A stretch of 64,000 nucleotides of DNA from Kluyvera genomosp. 1 (lineage in GTDB: Bacteria; Pseudomonadota; Gammaproteobacteria; Enterobacterales; Enterobacteriaceae), in contig NZ_LGHZ01000012.1 in assembly GCF_001266615.1 (NCBI RefSeq), positions 62,001 to 126,000 on the forward strand. Direction: 5' to 3'. The translations under genes were made by a program, and so were the position numbers. The notes beneath the pieces are model-generated. The model had not been told where the DNA came from, searched no databases, and saw only the letters and a program-made list of their open reading frames with translations. Positions 1 through 12,378 of the stretch are shown here, piece after piece; position 1 is the stretch's first letter, and every line of letters starts with the position of its first letter.

Positions 1-1141
1 AGTAGTTCTGGAAGGTGATAGATGCCAGCGTCTGGTTCTCGTTTTGAATGTCCACACCTTCTTTGGCTTCAACCGCCTGGTGCAGACCATCAGACCAGCG
101 GCGGCCCTGCATGGTACGACCGGTGTGTTCATCAACGATGATGACTTCGCCATCTTTAACGATGTAATCCACGTCGCGAGTGAAGAGCACGTGTGCACGC
201 AGTGCTGCAGTCACGTGGTGCATCAGCATGATGTTGGCTGGAGAGTACAGGGACTCGCCTTCATCCATAATGCCTTCGTTAACCAGAAGCTCTTCAATCA
301 GTACCAAACCACGTTCAGTCAGGTTCACCTGACGTGCTTTTTCATCCACGGAGAAATGACCTTCACCCTGGAAGGTATCAGAGTCTTCTTTTTCCTGGCG
401 AACCAGATGTGGGATGATTTTGTTCACTTTCTTATACATTTCCGAGCTGTCTTCAGCCGGGCCGGAGATGATAAGCGGAGTACGTGCTTCATCGATAAGG
501 ATGGAGTCGACCTCATCCACCAACGCATAGTGCAGCTTACGCTGTACGCGTTCTTCAGGGCTGAACGCCATGTTGTCACGCAGGTAGTCAAAGCCGTATT
601 CGTTGTTTGTACCGTAGGTGATATCCGCGTTGTAGGCTTCGCGCTTAGCGGGAGCCGGCAGGCCGGACATGTTAATGCCCACGGTCATGCCGAGGAACTC
701 GAACAGCGGACGGTTATTTTCGGCGTCACGCTGCGCCAGGTAGTCGTTGACGGTAACCACGTGCACGCCCTTACCAGAGAGTGCATTCACGTAAGCTGGC
801 AGCGTTGCGGTCAGGGTTTTACCCTCACCAGTACGCATTTCCGCAATACAGCGGTCGTTCAGAACCATACCACCGAGCAGCTGCACGTCGAAGTGACGCA
901 TGCCGAACACGCGCTTACTGGCTTCACGTACCACAGCGAACGCTTCCGGGATCAGGCTTTCTACGCTTTCACCCTTTTCAATACGCGCGCGGAATTCGTT
1001 GGTTTTGGCTTTCAGCTCGTCGTCGGAGAGTTTTTCCATCTCCGGTTCCATGGCGTTGATCTGGGTAACAGCTTTGCGCATACGACGCAGTGTACGGTCG
1101 TTACGACTGCCAAAAACTTTGGTCAATAATTTGATTAACAT
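1..1141 (-). CDS. secA: Preprotein translocase ATPase SecA (N-terminal part, runs off window)
   Basis: This is the motor ATPase that drives unfolded preproteins through SecYEG. About 380 N-terminal residues are present out of roughly 900 in the family; the C-terminus lies beyond base 1. The start ATG at 1141 gives [16 protein letters not shown], the usual enterobacterial N-terminus. The Walker A stretch MRTGEGKT and the DEVDS Walker B/DEAD-like motif (about residues 209-213) are visible, as are nucleotide-binding-fold motifs such as [16 protein letters not shown]. It lies 63 nt downstream of secM in the same transcript. In E. coli, translation of secA is raised when SecM stalls and opens the intergenic hairpin. 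Identification is certain; only completeness is limited. Confidence 0.97.
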   Translation of the reverse strand, partial: MLIKLLTKVFGSRNDRTLRRMRKAVTQINAMEPEMEKLSDDELKAKTNEFRARIEKGESVESLIPEAFAVVREASKRVFGMRHFDVQLLGGMVLNDRCIAEMRTGEGKTLTATLPAYVNALSGKGVHVVTVNDYLAQRDAENNRPLFEFLGMTVGINMSGLPAPAKREAYNADITYGTNNEYGFDYLRDNMAFSPEERVQRKLHYALVDEVDSILIDEARTPLIISGPAEDSSEMYKKVNKIIPHLVRQEKEDSDTFQGEGHFSVDEKARQVNLTERGLVLIEELLVNEGIMDEGESLYSPANIMLMHHVTAALRAHVLFTRDVDYIVKDGEVIIVDEHTGRTMQGRRWSDGLHQAVEAKEGVDIQNENQTLASITFQNY

Positions 1142-1204
1142 AATAAAATCTCAAGCGCCCCGACATTTCGGAGTCATAAAAATAAAAGGATAAAAACGGT
1201 TATT

Positions 1205-1708
1205 TCAGACGAGGCGCTGTGGTCCGGCGCGGATCCCATGAACCTGGCTTATCCAGGACGGGATACTAAAGACCAGAGGAGGTAATGCGGGTAGCACCGC
1301 GGCCTGTGCAATGACAAGCGACGGCTGGCTTTCTACGTTAAGTAACGCATTCAGCGAATCCAGTAATGCCAGATGTTGCGCCTGCAGCGGTGATGCGGAT
1401 TCCGCAACCGGCAGCGCGGTCGGCACCATGGCAAAAGAGAGGTGGCGAATAACCGTGCGGATGGCATGTTGATGCCAATAATCGACGTTAAAAGAGGGGC
1501 GACGATTATTTTCCAGCCGAGCCAACTGGGTGAAATCAATTTTCTGCGACGGACTGTGATTGCTCGACGTCGTGCGGGTAGGCGAAGCAGGCTCGGTATT
1601 ATTCGCAAGTGCGGGCAGGCCAAATCCAGCAGCAACCATCCCCAATAGGAGATGCGGCCAGAAGTAGCGTCTACCAAACTGTCGCCAACGCGTCAGCATT
1701 CCACTCAC
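1205..1708 (-). CDS. secM: Secretion monitor SecM (arrest peptide regulating secA)
   Basis: SecM is a small exported protein whose C-terminus stalls the ribosome unless SecA pulls it out, which couples secretion need to secA translation. The GTG at 1708 gives a 167-residue protein aligned with the E. coli start; an ATG at 1738 would add ten residues and is the alternative. A signal-like hydrophobic segment ([21 protein letters not shown]) is near the N-terminus. The arrest motif is intact: [17 protein letters not shown], residues 147-163, with W152, I153, G158, I159, R160, A161, G162 and P163. The middle of the protein is poorly conserved, as is normal for SecM. It lies between lpxC and secA. 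Confidence 0.93.
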   Translation of the reverse strand: MSGMLTRWRQFGRRYFWPHLLLGMVAAGFGLPALANNTEPASPTRTTSSNHSPSQKIDFTQLARLENNRRPSFNVDYWHQHAIRTVIRHLSFAMVPTALPVAESASPLQAQHLALLDSLNALLNVESQPSLVIAQAAVLPALPPLVFSIPSWISQVHGIRAGPQRLV

Positions 1709-1968
1709 GTAATGTTCCACCTTCGGTTTTATTGTCATTATTCTATTTTAGCGCCCAGATATTACCATTAATGCGACACTACAGCAGCAGTATTGACGAA
1801 ATCATCAGCGAAAAATGGTTTAAGAAATCAGCGGTTGTGCAGGAGTGTGATCTTTACGACGGCAGCAAAGCCAGAAAGACAAAGGATGGAAGGAAAAAAG
1901 AAAAAACGACTGGTTCCCTGACCGGAGAGAGTGCCAGGTTGCCAGTCGAATTTACGTAACGGTTAAGC

Positions 1969-2907
<939 letters not shown>

Positions 2908-2924
2908 CTATCCAACCGAAGTGT

Positions 2925-2955
2925 ACTATACATTCGGTGAGCCAGTTTAGCACAA
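2925..2955 (-). promoter_or_regulatory. Candidate lpxC promoter
   Basis: In the 100 bp between ftsZ and lpxC the minus strand carries TATAGT (2930 down to 2925), about 40 bp before the lpxC ATG. TTGTGC stands 19 bp upstream (2955-2950). The spacing is slightly long for sigma70, so the -35 assignment is weak. Confidence 0.4.
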
Positions 2956-2986
2956 AGAGCGCAGATTCCCTAATTCCAGCTAATTC

Positions 2987-4138
2987 TTAATCAGCTTGCT
3001 TACGCAGGAACGCTGGGATATCCAGATAATCCGGTTCTTTGGTGGTCTGCGCCGTATTGTCGTTTACCACTTTTGCTGCCGGCTTCTGCTCTTGCGTCAA
3101 CGGAGCCATTCCGTGCTGCTGATAACGATCCAGCACTGGCTGTTGCGCCTGTTTGTTAGCCACAAGGGTAATCTCTGGACGTTTGTCCATACCGATACCG
3201 GTCGCAACGACAGTTACGCGCAGCTCATCGTTCATATCCGGATCAAGGGAAGTACCGATAACCACGGTCGCGTTATCCGATGCAAATGCACGGATAGTGT
3301 TACCGACGGTTTCGAACTCATCCAGACGCAGGTCGAAGCCCGCAGTGATGTTGACCAGCACGCCGCGCGCACCAGACAGATCGATGTCTTCCAGCAGCGG
3401 AGAAGAGATAGCCATTTCAGCCGCTTCTTCCGCACGATCTTCACCGCTCGCAATACCAGAGCCCATCATGGCATAGCCCATTTCGGACATCACGGTACGA
3501 ACGTCCGCAAAGTCGACGTTCATAAGGCCAGGACGTGTGATCAGTTCAGCGATACCCTGCACAGCGCCTTTCAGCACGTCGTTCGCCGCGCCAAACGCGT
3601 CGAGCAGAGAAATGCCACGACCCAGCACTTTCAGCAGCTTGTCGTTTGGAATGGTGATCAGCGAGTCCACATGTTTGGACAGCTCAGTGATCCCCTGCTC
3701 CGCAAATGCCATACGCTTCTTGCCTTCAAAGTTGAAAGGCTTCGTCACGACAGCAACGGTCAGGATACCTAAATCTTTAGCCACTTCGGCAACAACAGGT
3801 GCTGCACCGGTACCGGTACCGCCACCCATGCCCGCTGCGATGAAGACCATGTCCGCACCTTCCAGCGCAGCGCGCAGCGCTTCACGGTCTTCGTCAGCCG
3901 CGTTGCGACCCACTTCCGGGTTAGCACCGGCACCCAGACCTTTGGTAATACCGTTACCAATCTGGATGGTCTGGCCAACGGCCGTTTTACGCAGTGCCTG
4001 CGCATCGGTGTTTACTGCAAAAAACTCAACACCTTCAATGCGTTCGCGCACCATGTGTTCAACGGCATTACCGCCGCCGCCACCGACGCCGATGACTTTA
4101 ATCACCGCGTCGTTGGTCAGTTCCATAGGTTCAAACAT
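2987..4138 (-). CDS. ftsZ: Cell division tubulin homologue FtsZ
   Basis: FtsZ is the GTPase that polymerises into the Z ring at midcell and scaffolds the divisome. The 383 residues match the enterobacterial length. The tubulin signature GGGTGTG is at about residues 106-112 and the N-terminal nucleotide motif VGGGGGNAV near residue 20. The C-terminal conserved peptide DYLDIPAFLRKQAD, which binds FtsA and ZipA, is intact at the very end. It sits 61 bp downstream of ftsA and is the last division gene of the cluster. In relatives several of its promoters lie inside ftsQA; I did not try to place them. Confidence 0.99.
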   Translation of the reverse strand: MFEPMELTNDAVIKVIGVGGGGGNAVEHMVRERIEGVEFFAVNTDAQALRKTAVGQTIQIGNGITKGLGAGANPEVGRNAADEDREALRAALEGADMVFIAAGMGGGTGTGAAPVVAEVAKDLGILTVAVVTKPFNFEGKKRMAFAEQGITELSKHVDSLITIPNDKLLKVLGRGISLLDAFGAANDVLKGAVQGIAELITRPGLMNVDFADVRTVMSEMGYAMMGSGIASGEDRAEEAAEMAISSPLLEDIDLSGARGVLVNITAGFDLRLDEFETVGNTIRAFASDNATVVIGTSLDPDMNDELRVTVVATGIGMDKRPEITLVANKQAQQPVLDRYQQHGMAPLTQEQKPAAKVVNDNTAQTTKEPDYLDIPAFLRKQAD

Positions 4139-4199
4139 AGTTTCTCTCCGTTTTGTGCCTGTCGCCTGAGACCGCTAACATGCCCGGTCTCTTTAAAAA

Positions 4200-5462
4200 T
4201 TAAAACTCTTTCCGTAACCAGCTATTCAGTCGTTTGATCCACGATCCAACCGATGCGGTTACGCGCTTTTCTACCTCTGCTTCACCACTTAAGTGGGACT
4301 CTTTCCCGTAGTGCAGCAGGCCCACCGCCGTTGAATAATACGGCTCCTGGGCATAGTCCGTCAGACCAGTAATGTTCAGCGGTGCACCAATACGAACCTG
4401 CGTATGGAACACGCGCTGTGCGCAGGCCGCTAACCCTTCAATTTGCGCCGCGCCGCCGGTCAATACAATCCCCGCCGCCAGGTGGTGTTTTACCCCTTGC
4501 TGACGCAGTTGCTCTTGTAACTGTAAAATCTCTTCATTGACGAGGTTCAAAAGCTCGGTATAACGCGGCTCGATAACCTCTGCCAATGTCTGGCGCTGCA
4601 GGCTACGCGGTGGACGTCCACCGACGCTTGGCACTTCAACGCTCTCATCTTTGCCCACAATGGAGCCTAATGCGCAGCCGTGGCGCACTTTAATCGCTTC
4701 GGCGTCGCTTGGCGGCGTACCGAAGGCGTAAGCGATATCGCTGGTCACCACGTTCCCTGCATACGGGATCACTTTGGTGTGACGCAGCGCGCCGCCGGTG
4801 TATACCGCGATATCCATTGTACCGCCACCGATATCCACGACGCAGACGCCTAGCTCACGTTCGTCTTCCGTCAATACAGAATAACTGGACGCCAGCCCGG
4901 CGAAAATCAGCTGATCAACCTTCATACCACAACGTTCGACCGCTTTGACAATGTTTTTTGCCATATCGTTGTGGCAGGTAATCAAATGTACCTTGGCCTG
5001 CATACGCACGCCGGACAAACCTACCGGGTTTTTAATGCCTTCCTGGTAATCGATGGCGTATTCCTGAGGAATAACGTGCAGAACTCGATGCTCATCACGT
5101 ACGCGAACTGACTTCGCCGTATGCACCACGTTCTCAACGTCTTCCTGCGTGACCTCTTCTTCTGAGATAGGCACCATCCCTATCTCATTTTGACAGCTAA
5201 TGTGTTTACCGGAAAGCGCCAGATACACAGAAGAGATCTGGCAATCCGCCATCAGCTCAGCCTGGTCGATAGCGCGCTGTACGCATTTCACTACCGACTC
5301 AAGGTCGTTCACACCGCCTTTGTCCATCCCTCGGGATGGGCAACTGCCGACCCCAATGATATTAATCACTCCGTCGGGCAGAACTTCCCCTACTAAAGCG
5401 GCTACTTTTGCAGTGCCGATCTCCAGTCCAACTACCAGTTTTCTGTCCGTCGCCTTGATCAT
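4200..5462 (-). CDS. ftsA: Cell division actin-like protein FtsA
   Basis: FtsA is an actin-fold ATPase that tethers FtsZ to the membrane and recruits later division proteins. At 420 residues it is the E. coli length. ATP-fold motifs are visible: [12 protein letters not shown] near the N-terminus and [14 protein letters not shown] around residue 210. The C-terminal amphipathic helix ([15 protein letters not shown]) that inserts in the inner membrane is present. The start overlaps the ftsQ stop by 4 nt, consistent with translational coupling. Confidence 0.99.
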   Translation of the reverse strand: MIKATDRKLVVGLEIGTAKVAALVGEVLPDGVINIIGVGSCPSRGMDKGGVNDLESVVKCVQRAIDQAELMADCQISSVYLALSGKHISCQNEIGMVPISEEEVTQEDVENVVHTAKSVRVRDEHRVLHVIPQEYAIDYQEGIKNPVGLSGVRMQAKVHLITCHNDMAKNIVKAVERCGMKVDQLIFAGLASSYSVLTEDERELGVCVVDIGGGTMDIAVYTGGALRHTKVIPYAGNVVTSDIAYAFGTPPSDAEAIKVRHGCALGSIVGKDESVEVPSVGGRPPRSLQRQTLAEVIEPRYTELLNLVNEEILQLQEQLRQQGVKHHLAAGIVLTGGAAQIEGLAACAQRVFHTQVRIGAPLNITGLTDYAQEPYYSTAVGLLHYGKESHLSGEAEVEKRVTASVGSWIKRLNSWLRKEF

Positions 5463-6292
5463 TGTTGTTCTGCCTGTGCCTGATTCTGTTGTTGATTGGT
5501 GTCCGCCGCAGGTGCAGGTTCCCAGCCTACTGCCGCCCCTGAGTCATAACGCAAATCAACATAGCTAATCCGATTACCCTCTGTTTGCGCCTGCTGCAAC
5601 AGAACTGGATACAGTTCCATAAAACGCGCCAGCCGCTTCATCGTATCGCCCCGCCCCAGATTCAGCTTGATACCGTTATCAAGCGTCAGCTGCCACGAAC
5701 GGCGCGCGGTCATCGCCGCAACCTTCAACGAGAATTTCCCTTTCGCGAGCACCGCCCCCATGTCGTGATAACCCTGTAAAACTTCGCTTGCGCTACCTTC
5801 AGGGCCATAGAGCATAGGTAAATTTTGCTTGTTGGCGCGATCTGCCGGTACGCTAAAGGCTGTGCCCTCGGCGTCCACCATGTGCTGATCATTCCAACGC
5901 GCAATGGGCACATATTCAACCAGATGAATCTTCAATTCGTCTGGCCACTGCTTTCTTACGCTTGCCTGTTTAATCCACGGCAGTCGTTCAATCTGGCTCT
6001 GAACGATGTTGACGTCCTGAGTCATAAAGGTTCCCGGCGATCCCAGTGCCAGTATGGACTGACGGATATCATCGTTACGCGTGTAATGACGATCGCCAGT
6101 CACCACCAGTTTTGAGATGGGCAAACGTTGCGCATCTTCCATCCAGCCCAGCACTACCCAGCCGCTAACAAACACGGTACACAACACGGCCAGCAGGAAA
6201 ACGATACCCACCAGCTGTGTTCCATTATTGCGCCGTGAAGAGGCGTATTCCTCTTCTTCACGGTTCCGCGTATTCAGCGCAGCCTGCGACAT
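5459..6292 (-). CDS. ftsQ: Cell division protein FtsQ
   Basis: FtsQ is a bitopic inner-membrane protein of the FtsQLB complex that links early and late divisome assembly. Of its 277 residues, a short cytoplasmic tail is followed by one membrane helix (about residues 28-49, [21 protein letters not shown]). A periplasmic POTRA domain follows ([19 protein letters not shown] onward) and then the beta domain. The tail is Q/A-rich, and the family tail varies in length. It starts one base from the ddlB stop and overlaps ftsA by 4 nt. Confidence 0.98.
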   Translation of the reverse strand: MSQAALNTRNREEEEYASSRRNNGTQLVGIVFLLAVLCTVFVSGWVVLGWMEDAQRLPISKLVVTGDRHYTRNDDIRQSILALGSPGTFMTQDVNIVQSQIERLPWIKQASVRKQWPDELKIHLVEYVPIARWNDQHMVDAEGTAFSVPADRANKQNLPMLYGPEGSASEVLQGYHDMGAVLAKGKFSLKVAAMTARRSWQLTLDNGIKLNLGRGDTMKRLARFMELYPVLLQQAQTEGNRISYVDLRYDSGAAVGWEPAPAADTNQQQNQAQAEQQ

Positions 6293-6293
6293 A

Positions 6294-7214
6294 TCACCCC
6301 GCCAGGTCCAGAATTCGTACTACCAGCTGCGAGAAGCTCATTCCCGCCTGACGCGCCGCCATCGGCACCAAGCTATGGCTGGTCATCCCTGGAGAAGTGT
6401 TCGCCTCCAGCAGATAATATTGCCCGTCATTATCCTGCATGACGTCAATACGTCCCCAGCCACGACAACCTAAAACTTTCCAGGCTTTCAGCACCAAAGA
6501 TTGCATTGCCGCTTCCTGGTCAGGTTCCTCACAACCAGGGCAGAAATATTTTGTCTCATCAGAGAGATACTTCGCCTCATAATCATAGAAGGTTCCAGCC
6601 GGTTGGATGCGAACTGAGGGCAAAATTTCTTCACCGAGCACTGCAACGGTAAATTCAGGCCCACTCAGCCATTTTTCCACCAGAACTTCGTCATCGTGTT
6701 GAAACGCCTGCGATAACGCATCCGCAAGTTTGCCACTCTCCGTGACTTTCGACATCCCGACGCTGGAGCCTTCGCGGCTTGGTTTAACAATCAGTGGCAA
6801 ACCCAGCTTAGCTATCTGATCTAACATCTCATCAGATAACCCGTTTTCAAACATTTCACGCGTTATCGCCGCCCATGGAGCAACCGGCAATCCCGCGCCC
6901 TGCCACAGTAATTTACTGCGCAGTTTGTCCATAGATATTGCCGATGCCATCACGCCGCTACCGGTATAAGGCAGAGAAATGAGCTCAAGAAGCCCTTGTA
7001 GCGTGCCATCTTCCCCGCCGCGACCATGCAGTGCAATAAACGCTTTCTTAAAACCCATATTTTTCAGCTGGGTAACATCTGTCTCTTTCGGGTCTACCGC
7101 ATGAGCATCAATGCCCGCTTCACGCAGACCCGCTAGCACCGCAGCACCAGAATTGAGCGAGACTTCGCGCTCGGCGGAGGTTCCCCCTAAAAGAACCGCG
7201 ATTTTATCAGCCAT
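6294..7214 (-). CDS. ddlB: D-alanine--D-alanine ligase B
   Basis: DdlB is a cytoplasmic ATP-grasp enzyme that joins two D-alanines for addition by MurF. The 306 residues equal E. coli DdlB. Visible motifs are [16 protein letters not shown] at the N-terminus, the ATP-grasp lysine region [17 protein letters not shown], and the Mg-binding end [19 protein letters not shown]. It overlaps murC by 8 nt and is followed by ftsQ after a single base. Confidence 0.98.
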   Translation of the reverse strand: MADKIAVLLGGTSAEREVSLNSGAAVLAGLREAGIDAHAVDPKETDVTQLKNMGFKKAFIALHGRGGEDGTLQGLLELISLPYTGSGVMASAISMDKLRSKLLWQGAGLPVAPWAAITREMFENGLSDEMLDQIAKLGLPLIVKPSREGSSVGMSKVTESGKLADALSQAFQHDDEVLVEKWLSGPEFTVAVLGEEILPSVRIQPAGTFYDYEAKYLSDETKYFCPGCEEPDQEAAMQSLVLKAWKVLGCRGWGRIDVMQDNDGQYYLLEANTSPGMTSHSLVPMAARQAGMSFSQLVVRILDLAG

Positions 7215-8682
7215 GACGCGGTTCCTCCTGAGTTTGCGGCTTGAGTTTGATTTCAGCTAAGTTACGCGCGATTTTACCGATATTTCCCGCGCCCTGAATC
7301 AAGACAAGATCATTACCTGTCAGTACTGACGCCAACATTTCCGGTACCTGTGCTGGGTCGGAAATCAAAATGGGGTCAACTTTACCGCGCCCTCGAATGG
7401 TACGGCACAATGAACGGCTATCGGCACCTGGAATTGGTGCTTCCCCAGCCGGATAAACATCCAGCATCAGCAGCGCATCAACCTGCGTCAGTACGTGAGC
7501 AAAATCATCGTACAGATCGCGTGTACGGGTATAACGGTGCGGCTGGAAAACCATGACCAGTTTTTTATCCGGCCAGCCTGCACGTGCGGCTTTAATCGTG
7601 GCATCCACTTCTGTTGGGTGGTGACCATAGTCGTCAACCAACATGGCGGAGCCTTCCTGGCCATTCACTTCGCCCAGCGGGAACTCACCCAGAAAATCAA
7701 AGCGGCGACCAGTCCCCTGGAAGCTTTCCAGCGCACGCAGAATTGCATCGTCTTCAATGCCTTCTTCCGTCGCAACAGCAACGGCCGCAGCGGCGTTCAG
7801 CGCATTATGACGGCCAGGCGCATTGAGCGTCACGCGCAGGTTTTCTTTATCCTGACGCACCAGCGTGAAGTGCCCCTGCGGGCCAATCTGCTGGTAGTCT
7901 TCAACGCGTACATCCGCATCATCGCTAAAACCGTAGGTGGTAATCTGACGGCCTACGCGCGGCAGCAGCTCGCGAATCACCGGATCGTCCACACACATCA
8001 CCGCACGACCATAAAACGGCAAATTGTGCAGGAAATTAATAAAGGTCTGTTTTAAATTTTCGAAGTCGCCCTGGTAAGTATCCATATGGTCAGCTTCGAT
8101 ATTGGTAACAATCGCTACCATCGGTTGCAGGTGCAGGAACGACGCATCGCTCTCATCCGCTTCCGCAATCAGATAACGGCTGTGGCCCAGACGCGCATGC
8201 ACGCCCGCCGCCTTCACCAAACCACCGTTCACGAACGTCGGATCAAGTCCGGCTTCCGCATAAATACTGGACACCATCGCGGTGGTGGTAGTTTTACCGT
8301 GCGTCCCGGCGATAGCAATACCGTGACGAAAACGCATTAACTCCGCCAGCATCTCTGCACGGCGAATCACCGGAATACGCGCTTCATGAGCGGCGACGAT
8401 TTCCGGGTTATCGGCGGAAATCGCCGTGGAGACCACAACTACACTCGCATCGCGCACGTTTTCCGGGCGATGGTTGAAATAAATAGTGGCGCCCAGTTGA
8501 GCCAACTGCTGCGTCACCGGATTTGGCGCGAGATCGGAACCGCTAATCTGATACCCTTCGTTGGCCAATACTTCAGCAATACCGCCCATACCGGCGCCGC
8601 CGATGCCAACAAAGTGAATGTGCCGGACGCGACGCATCTCGGGCACGATAGAACGCAGTTTCGCCAGTTGTTGTGTATTCAT
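7207..8682 (-). CDS. murC: UDP-N-acetylmuramate--L-alanine ligase MurC
   Basis: MurC adds L-alanine to UDP-MurNAc, the first step in building the stem peptide. Its 491 residues show the three Mur-ligase domains: the N-terminal UDP-binding fold ([17 protein letters not shown]), the ATP-binding loop [12 protein letters not shown] near residue 125, and the C-terminal domain starting about [11 protein letters not shown]. It follows murG by 54 bp and overlaps ddlB by 8 nt. Confidence 0.99.
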   Translation of the reverse strand: MNTQQLAKLRSIVPEMRRVRHIHFVGIGGAGMGGIAEVLANEGYQISGSDLAPNPVTQQLAQLGATIYFNHRPENVRDASVVVVSTAISADNPEIVAAHEARIPVIRRAEMLAELMRFRHGIAIAGTHGKTTTTAMVSSIYAEAGLDPTFVNGGLVKAAGVHARLGHSRYLIAEADESDASFLHLQPMVAIVTNIEADHMDTYQGDFENLKQTFINFLHNLPFYGRAVMCVDDPVIRELLPRVGRQITTYGFSDDADVRVEDYQQIGPQGHFTLVRQDKENLRVTLNAPGRHNALNAAAAVAVATEEGIEDDAILRALESFQGTGRRFDFLGEFPLGEVNGQEGSAMLVDDYGHHPTEVDATIKAARAGWPDKKLVMVFQPHRYTRTRDLYDDFAHVLTQVDALLMLDVYPAGEAPIPGADSRSLCRTIRGRGKVDPILISDPAQVPEMLASVLTGNDLVLIQGAGNIGKIARNLAEIKLKPQTQEEPRHG

Positions 8683-8736
8683 TCTCTAAACGCCATCACT
8701 TCTACAAATTCGGGCGACGCAAATGCGCCGCGATGA

Positions 8737-9804
8737 TTAAGCCTTTGCCGCCAGGCTCACTTCTTTTGCTACCCGCTCGGTAGCGTCCGGGATAGCCGCT
8801 GCGCGTGCGCGTTCGGCCATCTCTAATAATGTTGCTCGATCCCAGCTCGCCAACGTATCGGCGACAGCTTGCGCGGTAAACTGGGGCTGTTCAAAAATCT
8901 TTGCCGCGCCCGCTTTTTCCAACGGTAATGCATTCCAGTACTGCTGTCGGTCTTTATGCTGGAAAGGCACAAAAATCGCCGGTAACCCTGCAGCAGCGAT
9001 TTCGCTCACCGTCAGCGCCCCAGAGCGGCACACCACCACGTCGGCCCACGCATAGGCCGCCGCCATGTCATCAATAAATTCCGTCACTCTATGCTGTGGC
9101 TGGCCAGCATCAGCATAAGCTTGCTTAACGGTTTGTTGCCCACCTTTACCGCTTTGATGCCAGATAGTCACCCCATCACCCAGCAGCGCCGCAACCTGCG
9201 GCACGGTCTGATTGAGCACGCGAGCGCCCTGCGAACCACCCACCACCAGCACACGAATCGGGCCATTGCGGCCGACCAGACGCTGTTCAGGCAGCGGCAA
9301 TGCAAGTACATCGACGCGCACGGGGTTACCAACAACTTCTGCATTGGCAAATGCGCCTGGGAAAGCCTGCATCACTTTGGTCGCAATCTTCGCCAACCAT
9401 TTGTTGGTCAGACCGGCGATACCATTCTGTTCATGCAGCACCACCGGGATCCCCAGTGACCATGCCGCCAGACCACCCGGCCCGGAAACATAACCGCCCA
9501 TACCCAGCACCACGTCCGGCTTGAAGCGTTTCATAATGGCGCGCGCCTGACGCCAGGCATTAAAAATACGCATCGGTGCCAGCAGCAGCGCTTTGAGGCC
9601 TTTACCCCGCAGCCCAGAAATGTGGATGAAGTCGATCTCAATACCATGTTTCGGCACCAGGTCAGCTTCCATACGATCTGCGGTTCCCAGCCAGCGTACC
9701 TGCCAGCCCTGATCCATTAAATGGTGCGCAACCGCCAGCCCTGGGAACACATGTCCACCAGTCCCGCCTGCCATCACCATTAACCGCTTTGTTTGACCGC
9801 TCAT
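8737..9804 (-). CDS. murG: Lipid II synthase, N-acetylglucosaminyl transferase MurG
   Basis: MurG is a membrane-associated GT28 glycosyltransferase that adds GlcNAc to lipid I to make lipid II. At 355 residues it is the usual length. The G-loop [18 protein letters not shown] at the N-terminus, the second loop [12 protein letters not shown], and the UDP-GlcNAc site ([22 protein letters not shown] through [10 protein letters not shown]) are clear. It overlaps the ftsW stop by 4 nt. Confidence 0.99.
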   Translation of the reverse strand: MSGQTKRLMVMAGGTGGHVFPGLAVAHHLMDQGWQVRWLGTADRMEADLVPKHGIEIDFIHISGLRGKGLKALLLAPMRIFNAWRQARAIMKRFKPDVVLGMGGYVSGPGGLAAWSLGIPVVLHEQNGIAGLTNKWLAKIATKVMQAFPGAFANAEVVGNPVRVDVLALPLPEQRLVGRNGPIRVLVVGGSQGARVLNQTVPQVAALLGDGVTIWHQSGKGGQQTVKQAYADAGQPQHRVTEFIDDMAAAYAWADVVVCRSGALTVSEIAAAGLPAIFVPFQHKDRQQYWNALPLEKAGAAKIFEQPQFTAQAVADTLASWDRATLLEMAERARAAAIPDATERVAKEVSLAAKA

Positions 9805-11060
9805 CGAGAACCTCGGGTAAACGCCTGCGCTTTTTCCAGACGCGTTTCATAATCAATACGTAACAAGAACATAATGGCAGTCGACATAATCAGAAGACTG
9901 GAGCCACCGTAGCTTATCAACGGCAGAGTCAGACCTTTGGTCGGTAACATACCGGCCGCGGCCCCGACGTTGACCAACGCCTGGAAGCTGAACCAAATGC
10001 CGATTGCGCAAGCCAGGAAACCAGAAAAACGTTGGTTAATCTCCAGCGCTTTGCGACCGATGGACATGGCGCGGAAAGCGACGAAGAATACCATTAAAAG
10101 GGCCAGTACCACACCGATATAACCCAATTCCTCACCGATGATGGCGAAGATGAAGTCGGTATGTGCTTCCGGCAAATACTCCAGTTTCTGAACCGAGTTG
10201 CCTAATCCCTGTCCCCACATTTCACCGCGGCCAAAGGCCATCAGTGATTGCGTCAGCTGGTAGCCGCTACCGAATGGGTCTTCCCACGGGTTCCAGAAAG
10301 AGGTCACGCGTCGAATACGATACGGCTCGGCAAGGATCAGCAGCACCACCGCCGAAATCCCCATGCCGATAATGGCGATGAATTGCCACAGCTTTGCGCC
10401 AGCGAGGAACAACATCGCCAGAGTGGTGACAAACAGCACCACCACGGTACCTAAGTCCGGCTGCGCCAGCAGTAAAATCGCCAGCACGAAAATCACACCC
10501 ATCGGCTTTAAAAAGCCGCGCAGGTTGTTGCGCACTTCATCGGCTTTACGCACCAAATAGTTGGCGATATAGCAAAACAGCGACAGTTTGGTCAGCTCAG
10601 CGGGCTGAATACGCAGTGGACCGAAAGCAATCCAGCGCGATGCCCCGTTAACTGAGCTCCCAACGACCAATACAATCAACAACATGCCAATAGAGGCAAT
10701 CAGCATAAATGTGCTGTGTCGCTGCCAGAAAGCCATTGGCATACGCAAGGTAATCAGCGATAACCCAAGCGCCAGCAGCAGGTACAGACCATCGCGCTTG
10801 GCGAACAGGAACGGATCGTTTGCCAGGCGCTGACCAACCGGCATCGATGCCGAGGTCACCATGATGAAACCAATGGCCGCCAGACCAAGCGTCAACCACA
10901 GCAGCATACGGTCGTACATGATCAGACTGTCGGAATCTTTATCCCGAGAGCCCATCACCCAGCCTTTTAACGCAGCAAACAGCCATGCGAAAATGCCCAT
11001 GCCCGGCAAACGCGGCAGCCTCAGTTGAGGCAGTCTCAGGCGCGGGAGCGAAAAACGCAT
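9801..11060 (-). CDS. ftsW: Septal peptidoglycan polymerase FtsW (SEDS family)
   Basis: FtsW is the SEDS glycosyltransferase that polymerises lipid II at the septum together with FtsI. The ATG at 11060 (419 residues) matches the family start and overlaps the murD stop by one base (TGATG); a TTG at 11063 is less likely. About ten membrane segments follow, with conserved motifs [46 protein letters not shown] and [18 protein letters not shown]. The N-terminal cytoplasmic tail is slightly longer than in E. coli because an LPxLR unit is repeated (see findings). Confidence 0.98.
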   Translation of the reverse strand: MRFSLPRLRLPQLRLPRLPGMGIFAWLFAALKGWVMGSRDKDSDSLIMYDRMLLWLTLGLAAIGFIMVTSASMPVGQRLANDPFLFAKRDGLYLLLALGLSLITLRMPMAFWQRHSTFMLIASIGMLLIVLVVGSSVNGASRWIAFGPLRIQPAELTKLSLFCYIANYLVRKADEVRNNLRGFLKPMGVIFVLAILLLAQPDLGTVVVLFVTTLAMLFLAGAKLWQFIAIIGMGISAVVLLILAEPYRIRRVTSFWNPWEDPFGSGYQLTQSLMAFGRGEMWGQGLGNSVQKLEYLPEAHTDFIFAIIGEELGYIGVVLALLMVFFVAFRAMSIGRKALEINQRFSGFLACAIGIWFSFQALVNVGAAAGMLPTKGLTLPLISYGGSSLLIMSTAIMFLLRIDYETRLEKAQAFTRGSR

Positions 11061-12376
11061 CAACCTAACTCCTTCGCCAGACGAGCAAATACGTCGCCAC
11101 GCTGCTCAAAGCTCTTAAACTGATCGAGGCTTGCGCAGGCAGGTGACAGTAGAACCATATCGCCATTTTTCACTAGCGGAGCGAGCAAACGCATCGATTG
11201 CTCCATGGTTTCTGTCTGTGTGGCAATCTCCGGACGCAACGCGGCCAGTTCACCGCCGTCGCGGCCAAAGCAGTACAGACGAATATTATCGCCTGTCAGA
11301 TAGCGCTGCAGCGGCGCGAAGTCGGCTGATTTACCGTCCCCCCCCAACAACAGATGCAGAGTCCCTGCAACGTGCAAACCATTTAACGCGGCCTCGGTAC
11401 TGCCAACATTGGTGGCCTTAGAGTCGTTAATCCAGCGCACGCCGTTATGTTCGAGCACGATCTGGAAACGGTGAGCCAGCCCGGTAAAGGTGGTCAGCGC
11501 TTTCAGGCTTGTCGCACGCGGCAAACCGACTGCATCTGCCAGCGCCAGCGCGGCCAGGGCGTTACTGTAGTTATGCTGCCCGGTGAGCGGCATCTCTTTC
11601 ACGTTCAGGACTTTCTCACCTTTCACGCGCAGCCAAGTTTCCCCCTGCTGGCGATTGAGGTGATAGTCACCCACGTCAACGCCAAAACTGACGCAGCGCT
11701 CATCCGCACCGCGAACCGGCATCGTCAGACCGTCATCCGCGTTGACCACGCAAACTTTAGCGTTTTCATAGACGCGCAGTTTTGCCGCACGGTACTGCTG
11801 TAACCCCAACGGGTAGCGGTCCATGTGATCTTCGGTAACATTAAGGATTGTCGCTGCCGCCGCATGCAGGCTGGAAGTGGTTTCCAGCTGGAAGCTGGAC
11901 AGTTCGAGCACGTAGAGCTCGCGGGCCGGATCCAGCAGCATTAACGCCGGTAGGCCAATGTTGCCACCCACACCCACGTTCACGCCTGCAGCTTTCGCCA
12001 TTTCACCCACCAGCGTGGTGACGGTGCTTTTACCGTTTGAGCCGGTAATGGCGACAATCGGTGCCTGCGCTTCACGACAAAACAATTCGATATCGCCAAC
12101 AATTTCAATACCAGCATCCGCGGCACGGGAAAGTGCCGGATGTGCCAGCGCGATACCCGGGCTGGCGACGATCAGATCAGCTGCCATCAGCCAATCTTCA
12201 TTCAAGCTCCCGACGTAACGCTCTACCGTTTCCGGCAGTTTATCCAGACCGGGTGGCGTCGCTCGGGTATCCATCACGCGCGGCGTGACGTTCTGCGCAA
12301 GGAAAAAATCCACGCAGGAAAGCCCGGTCAATCCAAGACCAATAATGACGACGTTTTTACCCAGGTAATCTGCCAT
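11060..12376 (-). CDS. murD: UDP-N-acetylmuramoylalanine--D-glutamate ligase MurD
   Basis: MurD adds D-glutamate to UDP-MurNAc-L-Ala. The ATG at 12376 ([18 protein letters not shown]) gives 438 residues, the E. coli length. An upstream in-frame ATG at 12466 would read back into mraY and lacks family support. The ATP loop [14 protein letters not shown] is at about residue 110 and the Mur-ligase histidine region VTEDHMDRY follows. The C-terminal domain begins near [17 protein letters not shown]. It lies 2 nt after mraY. Confidence 0.98.
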   Translation of the reverse strand: MADYLGKNVVIIGLGLTGLSCVDFFLAQNVTPRVMDTRATPPGLDKLPETVERYVGSLNEDWLMAADLIVASPGIALAHPALSRAADAGIEIVGDIELFCREAQAPIVAITGSNGKSTVTTLVGEMAKAAGVNVGVGGNIGLPALMLLDPARELYVLELSSFQLETTSSLHAAAATILNVTEDHMDRYPLGLQQYRAAKLRVYENAKVCVVNADDGLTMPVRGADERCVSFGVDVGDYHLNRQQGETWLRVKGEKVLNVKEMPLTGQHNYSNALAALALADAVGLPRATSLKALTTFTGLAHRFQIVLEHNGVRWINDSKATNVGSTEAALNGLHVAGTLHLLLGGDGKSADFAPLQRYLTGDNIRLYCFGRDGGELAALRPEIATQTETMEQSMRLLAPLVKNGDMVLLSPACASLDQFKSFEQRGDVFARLAKELG

Positions 12377-12378
12377 GA

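Noticed and set aside
44-1129. Long plus-strand ORF (361 codons) opposite secA
   Set aside because: It is the antisense shadow of secA, whose minus-strand product shows full SecA motifs. The antisense product is rich in His, Phe and Val with no recognisable domain.
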